From Chaetomium olivaceum (taxonomy: Eukaryota; Ascomycota; Sordariomycetes; Sordariales; Chaetomiaceae): 64,000 nucleotides of DNA. Positions 35,389 through 44,628 of the stretch are shown one piece after another. Below the pieces are notes generated by a model, which was not told the DNA's origin, ran no database searches, and saw only the letters and a program-made list of their open reading frames with translations. Each line of letters begins with the position of its first letter. Positions within the stretch are counted from its first letter, which is position 1. The stretch lies in NCBI GenBank assembly GCA_039881045.1, contig JAYWVB010000092.1, positions 1 to 64,000 on the forward strand, written 5' to 3'. A program made the translations under genes and the position numbers.

Positions 35389-36323
35389 CTAACCCCCCTC
35401 CCCCCATCTATTTCCCCTTCCCCTTCTCTCCCTCTTTCCCCCTCCTCCCCCGCCACTGCCACTCCCACTCCCACTCCCACCAGCCATACCACCACCACCG
35501 CAGCCGCCAACAAACTCGCCATATCCGGCATGCCACCTGGTGCGCCACCGGGCCCACCGCCCTGCTGCATCTCCTTCATCATGTCCTTGAGGAAGTTCTC
35601 GCTGACCCCGCCCCCCGTCATCGCCGGGCTGTAGTAGGGAAGCAGCTCCCCCATCTTCCACCCGCGCGGCACCGCCGGCCGCGGCCAGGCGGCACCCGGT
35701 TCCTGGGCCTGCGGCGGCATCGGCGCCCCGCGCACTTCCATGCGCAGGGAGCGCGAGGCGTCGGTGGTGGGGTTGGCGAGGAGGTGCTTGGCGACGAGGG
35801 TGTAGAGGTGGTGTTTGTTGTTGGTCTGGGAAGGGGAGGGTTGTTGCTGCTGGCGGAGGTTGACCTTGACGCGGCCCGGGTTGGCCCAGTCCTTGGGGTG
35901 GATCTTGCCCGCTTCGAGGACGGTCTGCAGGCGGAGCCCCGCGCAGGCCTGCACGATGTCGATGGCCAGCGGGTTGGCGACGGCGAGGGAGCGGGGGACC
36001 CGCCGGCCTTCGGCCCGGGTGCGCGTCGCGTCGAAGTAGACCGGGTAGAGGCACTGGTAGGACTTGTAGGCTTTGTCGTCGGTGGTGGTTTGCATTTGGG
36101 GGAATTGTGGCTGTTGCTGCTGGTATTGTTGTTGCTGTTGCCGTTGGGGTGGTTGTTGTTGTTGTTGTTGTTGCTTCTGTTGCTGCTGGGGCCGTGTGGG
36201 TTGCGTGTTGATTTGTCGCATGATGTCGGACTCAACAAAGTCGTCGATGTCGCCCTCGGAGGGGTCCGACATGTCGACATCGCTGTCGCTCTCGGAGACT
36301 TCTTCTACCCGTGGGTGGGACAT
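35389..36323 (-). CDS. sec65: Signal recognition particle SRP19 (Sec65), frame broken
   Basis: RNA-binding SRP subunit that helps assemble the particle targeting secretory proteins to the ER. The start MSHPRVEEVSES at 36323 is taken because the frame upstream is low-complexity leader. An acidic N-terminus and a long Gln-rich stretch (about residues 45-75) precede the SRP19 domain: YQCLYPVYFDATRTRAEGRR, VPRSLAVANPLAIDIVQAC, HPKDWANPGRVKV. A C-terminal GELLPYYSPAMTGGGVSENF segment and a Met/Gly tail follow. Near 35510 the frame slips by one base in a G run; the slipped frame gives a Gly/Ser then Lys/Arg-rich tail (GKRERRGRGNRW) typical of the family and ends at 35389, for 311 residues. Read without the slip the frame runs into hydrophobic junk to 35241. 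The poly-Gln insert is unusual for SRP19. Confidence 0.88.
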
Positions 36324-37561
36324 GGTGGGCGGTGGTCTGTGTGTATGGTGGCGTGGTGGTGTGTGGTGGTATGACCGTGTTGTACGTAGTGTGGTGGATG
36401 TGAAAGGTGTGGTTTGTGGGAGGAACGTGGGGAAGTCGATTGTAGCTTGGAGCAAGGACTGGAGGTCAATAGTGGGGTCCCTGGGGCAGAAATAAGGTAC
36501 GGTCTGTGCGTGAAATGGTGGGGTCAAAAATGTTGGGAATTAACTGTACCACCGCAGCAGCTTTGGTAAGGAATAGCTGTCCGGCAACACTAATATCATT
36601 GACCTGTCTTGGAGCTTGCGCTCCTCCTTTTCCTTAATCGGATTCACATTTGATCCCCATCCCCATTCTACACAATACAGAATAACGGTTTTTCAGTAAA
36701 GATATAAATCAATTTAGGCTCCCAAAGAGCAGATAATGCATGCATTCCATTCCATTTATTCGGTTTCTCCAAAACTACGTGGCGTGGTGTCATCCTTTCC
36801 TCCTTTCCTCAAACGGGTATCAGCAGCAACAGCGCGTGCTTTGCTCTTTGGTGCAGCTCGTTTGCCAGACGGGCAGTCAAATAACCTAAAGGGGGATCTT
36901 CAATAAGCTCAGCTTTTGCCTAGTGGCAGTGGATTCTCCCACCGCGTGCAACAGCAGCATCTCATGCACGGAGCGCAATCAAGGTTCTAGAGATTGACGC
37001 ATCGCATTTCGACGCTGGCACATCACAAGCCATCTTCGGACGCCATCGCCGCGACCAAGCTCAACCTTAACTTCATCCCATCCACCAGGGAATCTCCATT
37101 TCCATTGCCATCTCATCTCCCTTCTCATCTTTTATTCCATCCTTGCCCTGGAGCAGAACATATCTAACAAAGTACATGTCATTCATTCCCTATCGGGTCA
37201 TCTACAATCTCTTTGCCTGGCCATCCATCAAATCACTGGTCCTACTAACTCGCTAGCACACGCTTCGCTCGACTCACTCGCCGTGCGACATCCCTCGGTA
37301 CAGATTGAGCGGCGACCGAGCTATTCTCATTGCTGTCGGAGGACAACTTCAGGCACAAGACCAGACCAGCTTCATTATATCCCTACCAGACAGAGCATCT
37401 CCTTTGCTACAACCTCGACTTCTGATCAGAGGTCTAGCGTTCCGTTGGACCCAGTTTCTTGTTTGTGACAGCCTCCAGGCCCATCGGCCATTTGTGGCTA
37501 GCTGGGACCCCGTGAAGACAAGAAGAGCGAGATATTCCTTACCAAAGATCAAACGCCTTGT
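36324..37561. other. Divergent intergenic region
   Basis: 1.2 kb between the divergent SRP19 and CCCH genes; promoter and leader DNA for both. Only short unrecognised open frames are seen. Confidence 0.5.
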
Positions 37562-39294
37562 ATGGACGGCCTCCGCGACGGCCGGGCAGCGCCCCAAGCA
37601 GCCGCAGTGATGGGTGCTAATAACGCCATTGCCGAATTCGTCCACCGGTACCAGAGCCTCTCTGCTCACCGAGACTCTTACGACGATCTCATCAAGGTAC
37701 TGTTTCTGAGATGCCCTCCTGCAGCTCCTGCAGCTGAGCCCTTCGCCTAACCCTTTCATGACAGGACCTCATCGTGTACTCCGAATCGACCGAGTCAAAA
37801 CTCCGTGCCGAGAATGCCAATTTAGTCGGCCGGATCCGAGACACCGAACTTGACCTCGAGGACGCCACCAGGTCAAGACGGGAATTACAGCAACAAGTTC
37901 AGCAGCTTGAAGTCTACCGCAATGCCGTAGTGCAGAATAACAACTATCTGAAGGTAGCACCACTGGCCGGGGACGTCAGCGACTGCTCACTCTATTGGCA
38001 GAATAGCAATCCCTACGTCATCGCACTATTAGACGGCGACTGTCTTCTTGTACGGTCCCCAGCCCCGCGAAGACACTTGTATTTTGCTGACTTGCGAGGT
38101 GCAGTTTAAAGAGACCTTCATCAGGCAAGGCGTTGAGGGCGGCAGCAAGGCAGCAAATACGCTGCTCACCGCCCTCCTCGAGCAATGCGGCGCCTATGCC
38201 AGCGGTATCGAGGTGATTTCCATAGTGTATGCTAACCTCGCCGGTCTCTGTAAGGCCATGCGCAACGACGGCAGCCTGGGCACTGAAAACGACCTCAAGA
38301 ACTTTTCGTTGGGCTTTACCCAGGCCAAGGCAAGTTTTGACTTTATTGATGTCGGGCATGGCAAGGACAGGGCAGACGACAAAATCAAGGGTAGGCTTTT
38401 AACCCACGAGACCAGTCAAGGCTTGGGTGGATGCTGATGCTGACGTGAAACTGTTAGAAACGGCAAAATGGCATCTCCGAAATAGCAACTGCAAACAGGT
38501 TATCCTCGGCATATCCCACGACGCCGGGTACGCCCCCTTTTTGAATGGTCTATTCCAGGACCCCTCCCTCCGGATCCGCGTCACTGTTCTCGAGGGTATC
38601 CCCACCGTCCGCGAGGTTGCTGCGACGGGGGTAAATATTTTGAACCTGAACGACAGGCTCTTCCGGTCCGAGAAGCTGGTACCCAGTGCCGCCCTCCCGC
38701 ACTGCGACCCGACATCCCCCACCGGAACCAAGACTACGACCGCGAGCAACACCAGCGCTGGCATCCCAACTCCCTCCACCTCAACTACCTCAACACCGGG
38801 CCAGGTCACCGCCAGCACCTACGCCCTCGCCGTCAAGAACCCATCTCCTCCGCCGGAGATTCCCTTCCTAGCACAACCGAAGCTGGCCGTCATGTCTCCA
38901 ACTCGTACTCAACCAGCTAAGTCCACAACAACATGGTACTTCCCTTGCTCCTGCCCATGAACCAACACAAACTAACCTCTCCCCCCTCCCCCCACCAAAA
39001 GGAACCCCGGCCCCCGCGGTCTCGACCCCCCGCTCAAGGTATCCCAGACGGCGCTCGAGGCGGTCAAGAAGCGGCGCGACCAGAGCAAACTGTGCAACAA
39101 CCACTACCTGCGCGGGCCCTGCGCCAAGGGCGCCGCCTGCACCTTCGAGCACAAGTACAAGCCCGCCCCGGACGAGCTGGTCGCCATCGCCTTCCTGACG
39201 CGCCTGAACCCGTGCTCGAATGGGCAGACGTGTGGCGTGGTGGATTGTATTTATGGCCATCATGTGAGTTGAGTGTTCTTTTGGTGCTTCTAGC

Positions 39295-39326
<32 letters not shown>

Positions 39327-39721
39327 GCTCTATCTTTCGCTTTCGTTCCGTTTCCTCCCTCTGCTCTGTACCTCTCTCTTGCCCCTATCTTATTTCTTCC
39401 CTCTCTCGTTTGACCTCTCTCTTGTCGTCACTCTCCCTTACTCCCTCTCCATAACCGCCGGACTCCTCCCTATCGGCTGGAACGGTGGGCAGAAGAGGAT
39501 GGGATACTGAGCTTGAGCAGCGAGAAATGCTTCTACTGCTTCTACTACTGCTTCTACTGCTTTTACTTTTCCTGTTACTGTTACTGTTGCTCTTACTAAC
39601 CACACGTCGAACCGGCCGATAGTGCCCGAGTGTGCAGAACGGTATGTGCACGCACCCGTTCTGTAAGTTTGGCAAGGAGGAGCATCCGCCGGGTACCAAG
39701 GTCAAGGCACACAAGTCGTAA
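37562..39721 (+). CDS. Tandem CCCH zinc-finger protein, seven exons
   Basis: Fungal protein with an N-terminal helical region, a conserved middle domain of unknown function and C-terminal CCCH zinc fingers; RNA binding is inferred. Exons are 37562-37696, 37765-37953, 38002-38049, 38105-38390, 38458-38935, 39002-39263 and 39623-39721, all phases consistent, giving 498 residues. A coiled coil lies at about residues 50-105. The middle domain contains YVIALLDGDCLLFKETFI, GGSKAANTLLTALLEQC, KASFDFIDVGHGKDRADDKI and ILGISHDAGYAPFLN. A Thr/Ser-rich linker follows. The fingers are CNNHYLRGPCAKGAACTFEH, then CSNGQTCGVVDCIYGHH continuing across the last intron to CPSVQNGMCTHPFCKFGKEE. Exon 3 is only 48 nt. 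An alternative start is the ATG at 37610 (MGANNAIAEF), which fits relatives equally well. The last intron is 359 nt and pyrimidine-rich. Confidence 0.87.
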
Positions 39722-40749
39722 AGTAAAGTCTGTCAGTGAGGTGGTCTCTGTCGGGTGTGCTGGGCTGTGTTGCGCTCGGCTTGGGGGTCGGTTGGGTGTT
39801 GTGATGGGCATGAGTATGTGTGGTATGAGTGTGCGCGGGCGAGAAGAAGGGTGGTCAGAAACTCAATAAGAGGTTGGTCAGTGTTAGCGACGGGTTGGGA
39901 CAGGGCTGGAAAAGCGAGACGTCGCCCTGCTTCCTTCGGCGGTTGACTGAGGGAACGTGGTGGGGTGGTGTTGCTTGGAAGAGGTTTGCCATTGTAAAGG
40001 GTACCCTGGACGGAGCAGCTTGAGGGTGGCAACTAATTTAGGATATCGGTGGTCTCGGTCGTGTTGTGCCTATTCCACCTTGTGTTAGCAGAGACCCGAG
40101 AGCCATGGGTGGGGTCGCGCTCGTCTTTGGAGCTGCAGACTGAGAACCATCTCCGGTCGAACGACAGAGTCACTGGACGGTGAATTTCTCGGCCCTCGCC
40201 GATGACTCATATTATTATTCACTTAAAGCGCGTTGCGTCTTTTACATGACGAAGCTGAGTTTTAGCCTGTGGTTTGTTTATTGTCAATTACTGCCCTCTG
40301 CCCTTTGTTTCTTGTCATTAAGCAAGATCGCGATGCTCTAGAGACTGCTACACATTATAAAAGCGGGAAAGAAATGCCAAGTAGAATTTTGATTAGCCGT
40401 CGGGTGACTGAAGGCTCTCGTGGTCGATAGTAGCTAGCCACGTTCCCACCGGTCTCCATCACTCTCCTCCTCCAGATTTCCTTCTCAAGCCCAACTCTCA
40501 CATCCCTAGTTTCCGACCACTTCTTCGGACAGGTGGACGGATGCAACCTCTCGATGGGCTAAGCCGCGGAAATGTTTGCTGGTTTCGTGATGGACGACCT
40601 GGACCTTGCCGCCTTCCCGTCGGTCTCTTTCGTCATTCTTCAAGGCGACGTCGTTTTTGCGACATCACTTGCGCCTGGCTTTGGTGGGCAAAACAAGTTA
40701 GCGTTCGGGATTGAAGATGATGGAAAGAGGGAGAGATGCCATACAAAGC
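39722..40749. other. Intergenic region, nothing recognised
   Basis: Downstream of the CCCH gene and up to the left edge of repeat unit A. Only short unrecognised frames were found. Confidence 0.45.
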
Positions 40750-41549
40750 GGGAATGTCCGAGGACGCCATCGTGGCACTTTTGCCCTCCGCCCTGATACC
40801 TTCTTTCTTCGCCGTCGCCGTCGCCGCCGTGTTGACTTTGCTTTGGTTGGCCGTCACCTAGACGTACATCCCGAAGCAAGCACTGGCGGTCACGACAGTG
40901 GTGACGAATTTAAGGGCCTCCCTGTGGGTATCGATACCTTGGTGGTATCGATACCTTGGTGGTTGGTCTTGATGGTTGGTATTGGTAATAAGCCTTGGTA
41001 ATCGGCCTTGGTAATCGGCCTTGGTCCTGGTAGGTGCTGTTCTTGATGGATGGTTATTTGTTTATATATAGTTGTCTTGACAGACGGTTGGTGATGAATG
41101 ATTATTGTATATATATAGTTTTGTTGGTAGACGGTTGTTGATGGATGATTATTTTGGTAAAAAGTTCTTTTGGTAGACGGTTGTTGGTTGTGGTGGTAAT
41201 GGTAGTAGGCTGTTAGAATGCATGGAAAATTCGTAGCTAGAAAACCGCTTCCTTTTATAGCAGTCTCCTTGGTAGTCACATGTATGGGAGCAAGGTATGT
41301 AGCATGTGTGAACGAGGCATTGGCGAGGCATTACATAGGACCGACATGTATAGGTATTTACTGTTTATAGTTTCTGTTCTTAACTTGTGCCCTTTGGCTA
41401 CGCTATAGTAAGTTGTTGGAGGAACAATGTTACGGGAATAGGATCCTCCTCACTGCGTAAGTCAGTGTGTGGTGAACAACTTGAATGTGGCACCGTCTAA
41501 GGAATAGCACTACCAGTATAAACACTCTAAGTGACATTGATATAAGAAA
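40750..41549. repeat. Repeat unit A (shorter, diverged copy of unit B)
   Basis: Two blocks match unit B in the same order and orientation. Block 1 (about 40760-40925) resembles 42855-43020: GCCATCGTGGCAC, CCTAGACGTA, AAGCAAGC, GGCCTCCCTGT. Block 2 (about 41180-41525) resembles 43950-44268: GGTTGTGGTGGTAATGGT, TTTATAGCAG, ACATAG-ACCGACATGT, GGAACAATGTTACGG, GGATCCTC. Between them is TTGGTA/GGTTGTT-rich degenerate sequence, including a tandem TATCGATACCTTGGTGG pair near 40930-40963. The reading of the minus strand ends KFVTTVVTASACFGMYV-stop at 40861, like unit B's candidate protein, but the N-terminal part is missing. Most clear differences from unit B are C-to-T or G-to-A in A. Confidence 0.75.
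41254..41522. promoter_or_regulatory. Back-to-back TATA motifs in unit A
   Basis: A minus-strand TATAAA (plus-strand TTTATA at 41254-41259) and a plus-strand TATAAA at 41517-41522 face away from each other across a 260 bp block shared with unit B. In unit A the rightward motif now points into the inserted inverted-repeat element. Confidence 0.4.
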
Positions 41550-42378
41550 GAGGCGGCCTCTTCGGACTGCCATTGTGGTCCCGCAGGACTGTACCACGTG
41601 ACCACTGCACATACACAAACCCAACCCTCACGCGCGCGCCTCCCCTTTTTTTCTCAATCAGATCCATCAATTCAATTGAATTCAATCAAGATAGTCAAAA
41701 TCTATCGCATTCGCATCGCTCACTTCTTTCAAGAACGCTATCAAATTCAATCAACGTTATCAAAATCTTTCGCATTCGCGCGCATCACGTACTTTCTTCA
41801 AACGTTGTTCAACGCAAGGGCGAGCGCGCCCACAGTAAGTCGCCTTGCCCTTAGGAGGGAGAGTCAAGTCACGTGACTGAAAATAAAACATCATTCTGTA
41901 GATTTCGAATTTATTGCGTTTTTAAGTGATTCAGCCGCTTCCAGATTGATAGATTTAACTGCGTTCTTGATTGAATTCAATTGAATTGATGGATCTGATT
42001 GAGAAAAGGGGAGGGGCGCGCGAGGGTTGGGGTTATGTATGTGCAGTGGTCACGTGGTACAGTCCTGCGGGACCACAATGGCTCCGTCTGTCCAGAAAAA
42101 GAGGTACACACAAGCAACATACAGCTGTCTTAACACCACAACTTTCAGCCAAATCGAACCCGAATCTGATAGAACAAGTTGCAATGCAATCTTTCACTAT
42201 CACTTTATTTATTTCCGTAACATCAATTCCTTATCTTGTCTGGTGCCTTGTTTACAGCTTGTTCAAGTGTGGTGCGTGTGTCAACGGAACTTGCAGGTGG
42301 ACCCACTGAAGAAGGTCGGTTTTGTGTGTAGCTTTCTTTTTGGCCAGACGGAGAATGGCAGTCCGAAGAGGCCGCCTC
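41550..42378. mobile_element. MITE-like inverted-repeat element, interrupted
   Basis: The left arm 41550-41692 is the reverse complement of 41966-42081 plus 42354-42378, with only a few mismatches. The outer ends are GAGGCGGCCTCTTCGGACTG on the left and its complement on the right; inner landmarks are TGGTCCCGCAGGACTG, CCACGTGACCACTGCACATA and the ATTCAATTGAATTCAATC palindrome. The unique centre is about 270 bp, so the element without its insert is about 0.55 kb. No transposase is encoded, so it is non-autonomous or a relic. Target duplication at the outer ends is not clear. It sits immediately right of unit A. Confidence 0.85.
42082..42353. mobile_element. Nested 272 bp inverted-repeat element with 5 bp target duplication
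   Basis: It splits the right arm of the surrounding element. The uninterrupted left arm shows the original site must read CCACAATGGCAG; here it reads CCACAATGG, 272 bp, then AATGGCAG, so AATGG is duplicated. The ends CTCCGTCTGTCCAGAAAAAGA and TCTTTTTGGCCAGACGGAG (right end as written on the plus strand) are imperfect inverted repeats of about 20-25 bp. No protein is encoded. Confidence 0.88.
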
Positions 42379-42770
42379 AGAAGAAAAGGCTAAGGAACCG
42401 AGTTATTACTTGGCTCCCGATATATAATCCAAGGCTTCCACAACACGCTAGTCCTCAATATCCTTCCCTTTTGCGGCACTGTGTCAGACATATTATTGTT
42501 CTTATCAACATTCAAAACATAAATCTGATTTGGCAACACGCACCGTTGGTCGGCGCCGAGGCACCTCCGCCTTCCGCCTTGGCACTTTCACCCTCCTCCG
42601 TCTTGGCACCTTTGCCCTCGGCCTGCAAAAAAGTGGTAAAGTTGCTTGATTTTTCTAAGTCTGATGGACCCCCTCGTGATCCTTTTGTCTTGGTGTCTGC
42701 TTAGCTAACTCCTTCCCCACCACACTAAACTAAGCCTAATTTAGATATGATCGCCATTCTTCCTTCAGGC

Positions 42771-42884
42771 CTTCGTCGCCGGGTCCAGAGCCCGGACCGC
42801 CGCCATGGTGGCGCCTTCGCTCTCCACCTTCGTCGCCGAGCCCAGAGCCCGGACCGCCGCCATCGTGGCACCTTCCTTCGCTGT
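42771..42884. repeat. Two tandem copies of a 57 bp unit
   Basis: CTTCGTCGCC starts at 42771 and again at 42828, each followed by CCAGAGCCCGGACCGCCGCC and a TGGTGGCGCC/CGTGGCACC variant. It lies just beyond the stop codon of the minus-strand candidate gene. Confidence 0.85.
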
Positions 42885-42914
42885 CGTGTTGTTCCCGCCA
42901 TGGACCTTCGCCGC

Positions 42915-43272
42915 CTAGACGTAGGTCCCAAGCAAGCCACCGACTGTCGCGACAGATGCGACAAACTTGATTGTTTCGGTGACAGATTTGACCGTCTCCT
43001 TGACGGCCTCCCTGTCGGCTGCATGGCTCCCAGCAGCAATTTTCATCGCCGTCGTGTTTTCATCGCTGCTGCGATCATTGTCCCAGTCAACGGAGTGCCA
43101 GCCGAATCGGCAACCGCTGCGGAGAGGCTTATCGCTATTGCTCACAGCCGCTGTGAATTTAATCGTGAGATTTGATGTGGAAAAGGGCTAGAAGAGGAAG
43201 AGGGGCAATCGTACGCGTCGCAGCGTGTTTCGCGATGTATTTAAAGAACTTCTTAAAACCCGCTGCAGCCAT
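42915..43272 (-). CDS. Possible small protein gene in repeat unit B
   Basis: Not recognised. Reading minus from the ATG at 43272 gives MAAAGFKKFFKYIAKHAAT; a GTACGA donor just after and a TTCACAG acceptor about 70 nt later would join in phase to VSNSDKPLRSGCRFGWHSVD and onward, ending at the stop at 42915 (about 97 residues). The N-terminus is basic and amphipathic. The C-terminal 30 residues (AVKETVKSVTETIKFVASVA then TVGGLLGTYV) look like a helix followed by a hydrophobic segment, without charges at the end. The C-terminal reading is partly conserved in unit A (KFVTTVVTASACFGMYV then stop), which favours a real but degenerating family. A TATAAA on this strand lies about 750 bp upstream. It could equally be chance; no expression evidence. 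Confidence 0.3.
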
Positions 43273-44019
43273 CTTGTCGTGTTCTTTTCGTGTTCTTTTC
43301 GTGTTGTTAGTGTGGCTTTGGACAGTGGTTGTTGGTGGGAGAAGGTGGGAAACAAAGCCAGTTGGGAAAAGTGTTGGTTAAATAGAAGGGCCGGCCGGGT
43401 GCGTCACCGGATACCTAGGGACCTAGGTCGCTGGACCAAGTCGCTTGTTCTGTTGTCTGATGTTTTTGGCCCCACCGGGGTGGTTGTTCCTGGTGGCTGT
43501 TGTGGTTGTTCCTAGGAGTTTGTTCCTGGTAGTCGTTCCTGGTGGTTGTTCTTCTTGGTAATTGGTCGTAATAGGAATTAGTCTTGGTAACTAGCCTTGG
43601 TAAGAGTTGGTCTTGAGAGTTGGCTGTTCTTGGTAGTCGGTTGTTCTTCACAAGTGGTTTTCCTTGATAGATGTAGATGGTTGTTTCGGCAGACGGTTGT
43701 TCTTAGTAATTAGTAATTGGCCTTGGTAAGAATTGATCTTGGTAGACAGTTCTTTATAGACGGCCATTCTTGATAGATGGTTGTTTTGGGAGATGGTTGG
43801 AGTAATTGGTCAGTACTTTGTCGTGGGAGGAATTAGCCTTGGATTGGCTTTGGTAAGAATTAGTCTTGGTAGACAGTTGTTCTTCATGGATAATTATTCT
43901 TGATGAATAATCACTCTCGATATGTAGTTGTTTTGGTGGACGGTCGTTCTTGGTTGTGGTGGTAATGGTGGTAGATTGTTAAAATGCATAGAGAATTCGC
44001 GGCTAGGAAACCGCCTCCC

Positions 44020-44266
44020 TTTATAGCAGTGCCCTTGGTAGTTACATCTGTGTGAACAAGGCATCGGCGAGAAATTACATAGTACCGACATGTGTAATAA
44101 CTATCCATGCCTCCTTTTCTTAACCCATGCCTTTTGATCACGCTATAGTGGGTTTGTTGGAGAAACAATGTTACGGTTTTAAACTGGGATCCTCACTGTG
44201 TAAGCTGCTGTGCGGTGAAGAAACTTGGATGTTGCACTGTCTTTGGAATAGTACTATGGGTATAAA
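44020..44266. promoter_or_regulatory. Back-to-back TATA motifs in unit B
   Basis: A minus-strand TATAAA (plus-strand TTTATA at 44020-44025, within CTGCTATAAAGGGAGG on the minus strand) and a plus-strand TATAAA at 44261-44266 flank the same conserved block as in unit A. They lie upstream of the two candidate small genes at 42915-43272 and 44419-44628, suggesting a two-way promoter. Inference from motif and conservation only. Confidence 0.42.
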
Positions 44267-44418
44267 CACCCAGAGGGCCGTGTTATTGTTTCTTTGCCCG
44301 AAGATTTAAATCAAATTCAAACACCAACCCGCCATTGTCCATCACAGCCATCAACATTGACTCACCATCTAGTTTCGACTCCCAGAATAAACTCGGTCGC
44401 CATCAATATCTCATCAGT

Positions 44419-44628
44419 ATGGTTCACCGCCACCTTTGTCGTCAGGCGCTCCTCCGCAAGGTTGTAGCCAAGATGGAGGGGAATCAACACAAAATCAGCC
44501 CTCTCATCTTGACCCGTGCATACCACGGTAACGACAATCACCGCCACACTCACCGTATCAAAGTCAGTGGTTTTATGACCTTTGGCTTGGGTCTGGGCGT
44601 CGGCTACCTCCTCTGGTCGAAGCGCTAG
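44419..44628 (+). CDS. Possible 69-residue protein with a C-terminal membrane segment
   Basis: Not recognised. The first ATG downstream of the plus-strand TATAAA at 44261 opens MVHRHLCRQALLRKVVAKME; a His-rich middle (HGNDNHRHTHRIK) leads to VSGFMTFGLGLGVGYLLW, long enough for one membrane helix, then SKR and TAG. The basic-hydrophobic layout resembles small tail-anchored or mitochondrial proteins, but no family is claimed. The frame continues open for about 26 codons after the TAG, so a read-through or mutated stop is conceivable. Coding potential is unproven. Confidence 0.28.
   Translation: MVHRHLCRQALLRKVVAKMEGNQHKISPLILTRAYHGNDNHRHTHRIKVSGFMTFGLGLGVGYLLWSKR

Larger units (their letters stand above)
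42771..44290. repeat. Repeat unit B (longer copy)
   Basis: Counterpart of unit A (see that entry for matching blocks). Between its two matching blocks lies about 0.9 kb absent or shortened in A, including the start of a candidate small gene and a TTGGTA/GGTTGTT-rich tract at about 43480-43960. On the minus strand this tract reads as a CAA/ACC-rich sequence. Identity to A by eye is roughly three quarters in the best block. Confidence 0.72.

Noticed and set aside
35316..36374. 352-codon plus-strand frame opposite SRP19
   Set aside because: Leu/Gly-rich antisense reading of the poly-Gln coding region.
35241..36527. A 428-codon minus-strand frame as the complete SRP19 gene
   Set aside because: The first 68 codons are low-complexity leader before the conserved MSHP start, and the last part after the G run is an unnatural hydrophobic sequence; the slipped frame ending at 35389 gives the expected basic tail.
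41412..41550. LTR retrotransposon, because TGTTGGAGGAACAATGTTACGG looks like an LTR start
   Set aside because: The similarity between units A and B extends well to the left of this point, and no reverse transcriptase, integrase or paired LTR ends were found between the copies.
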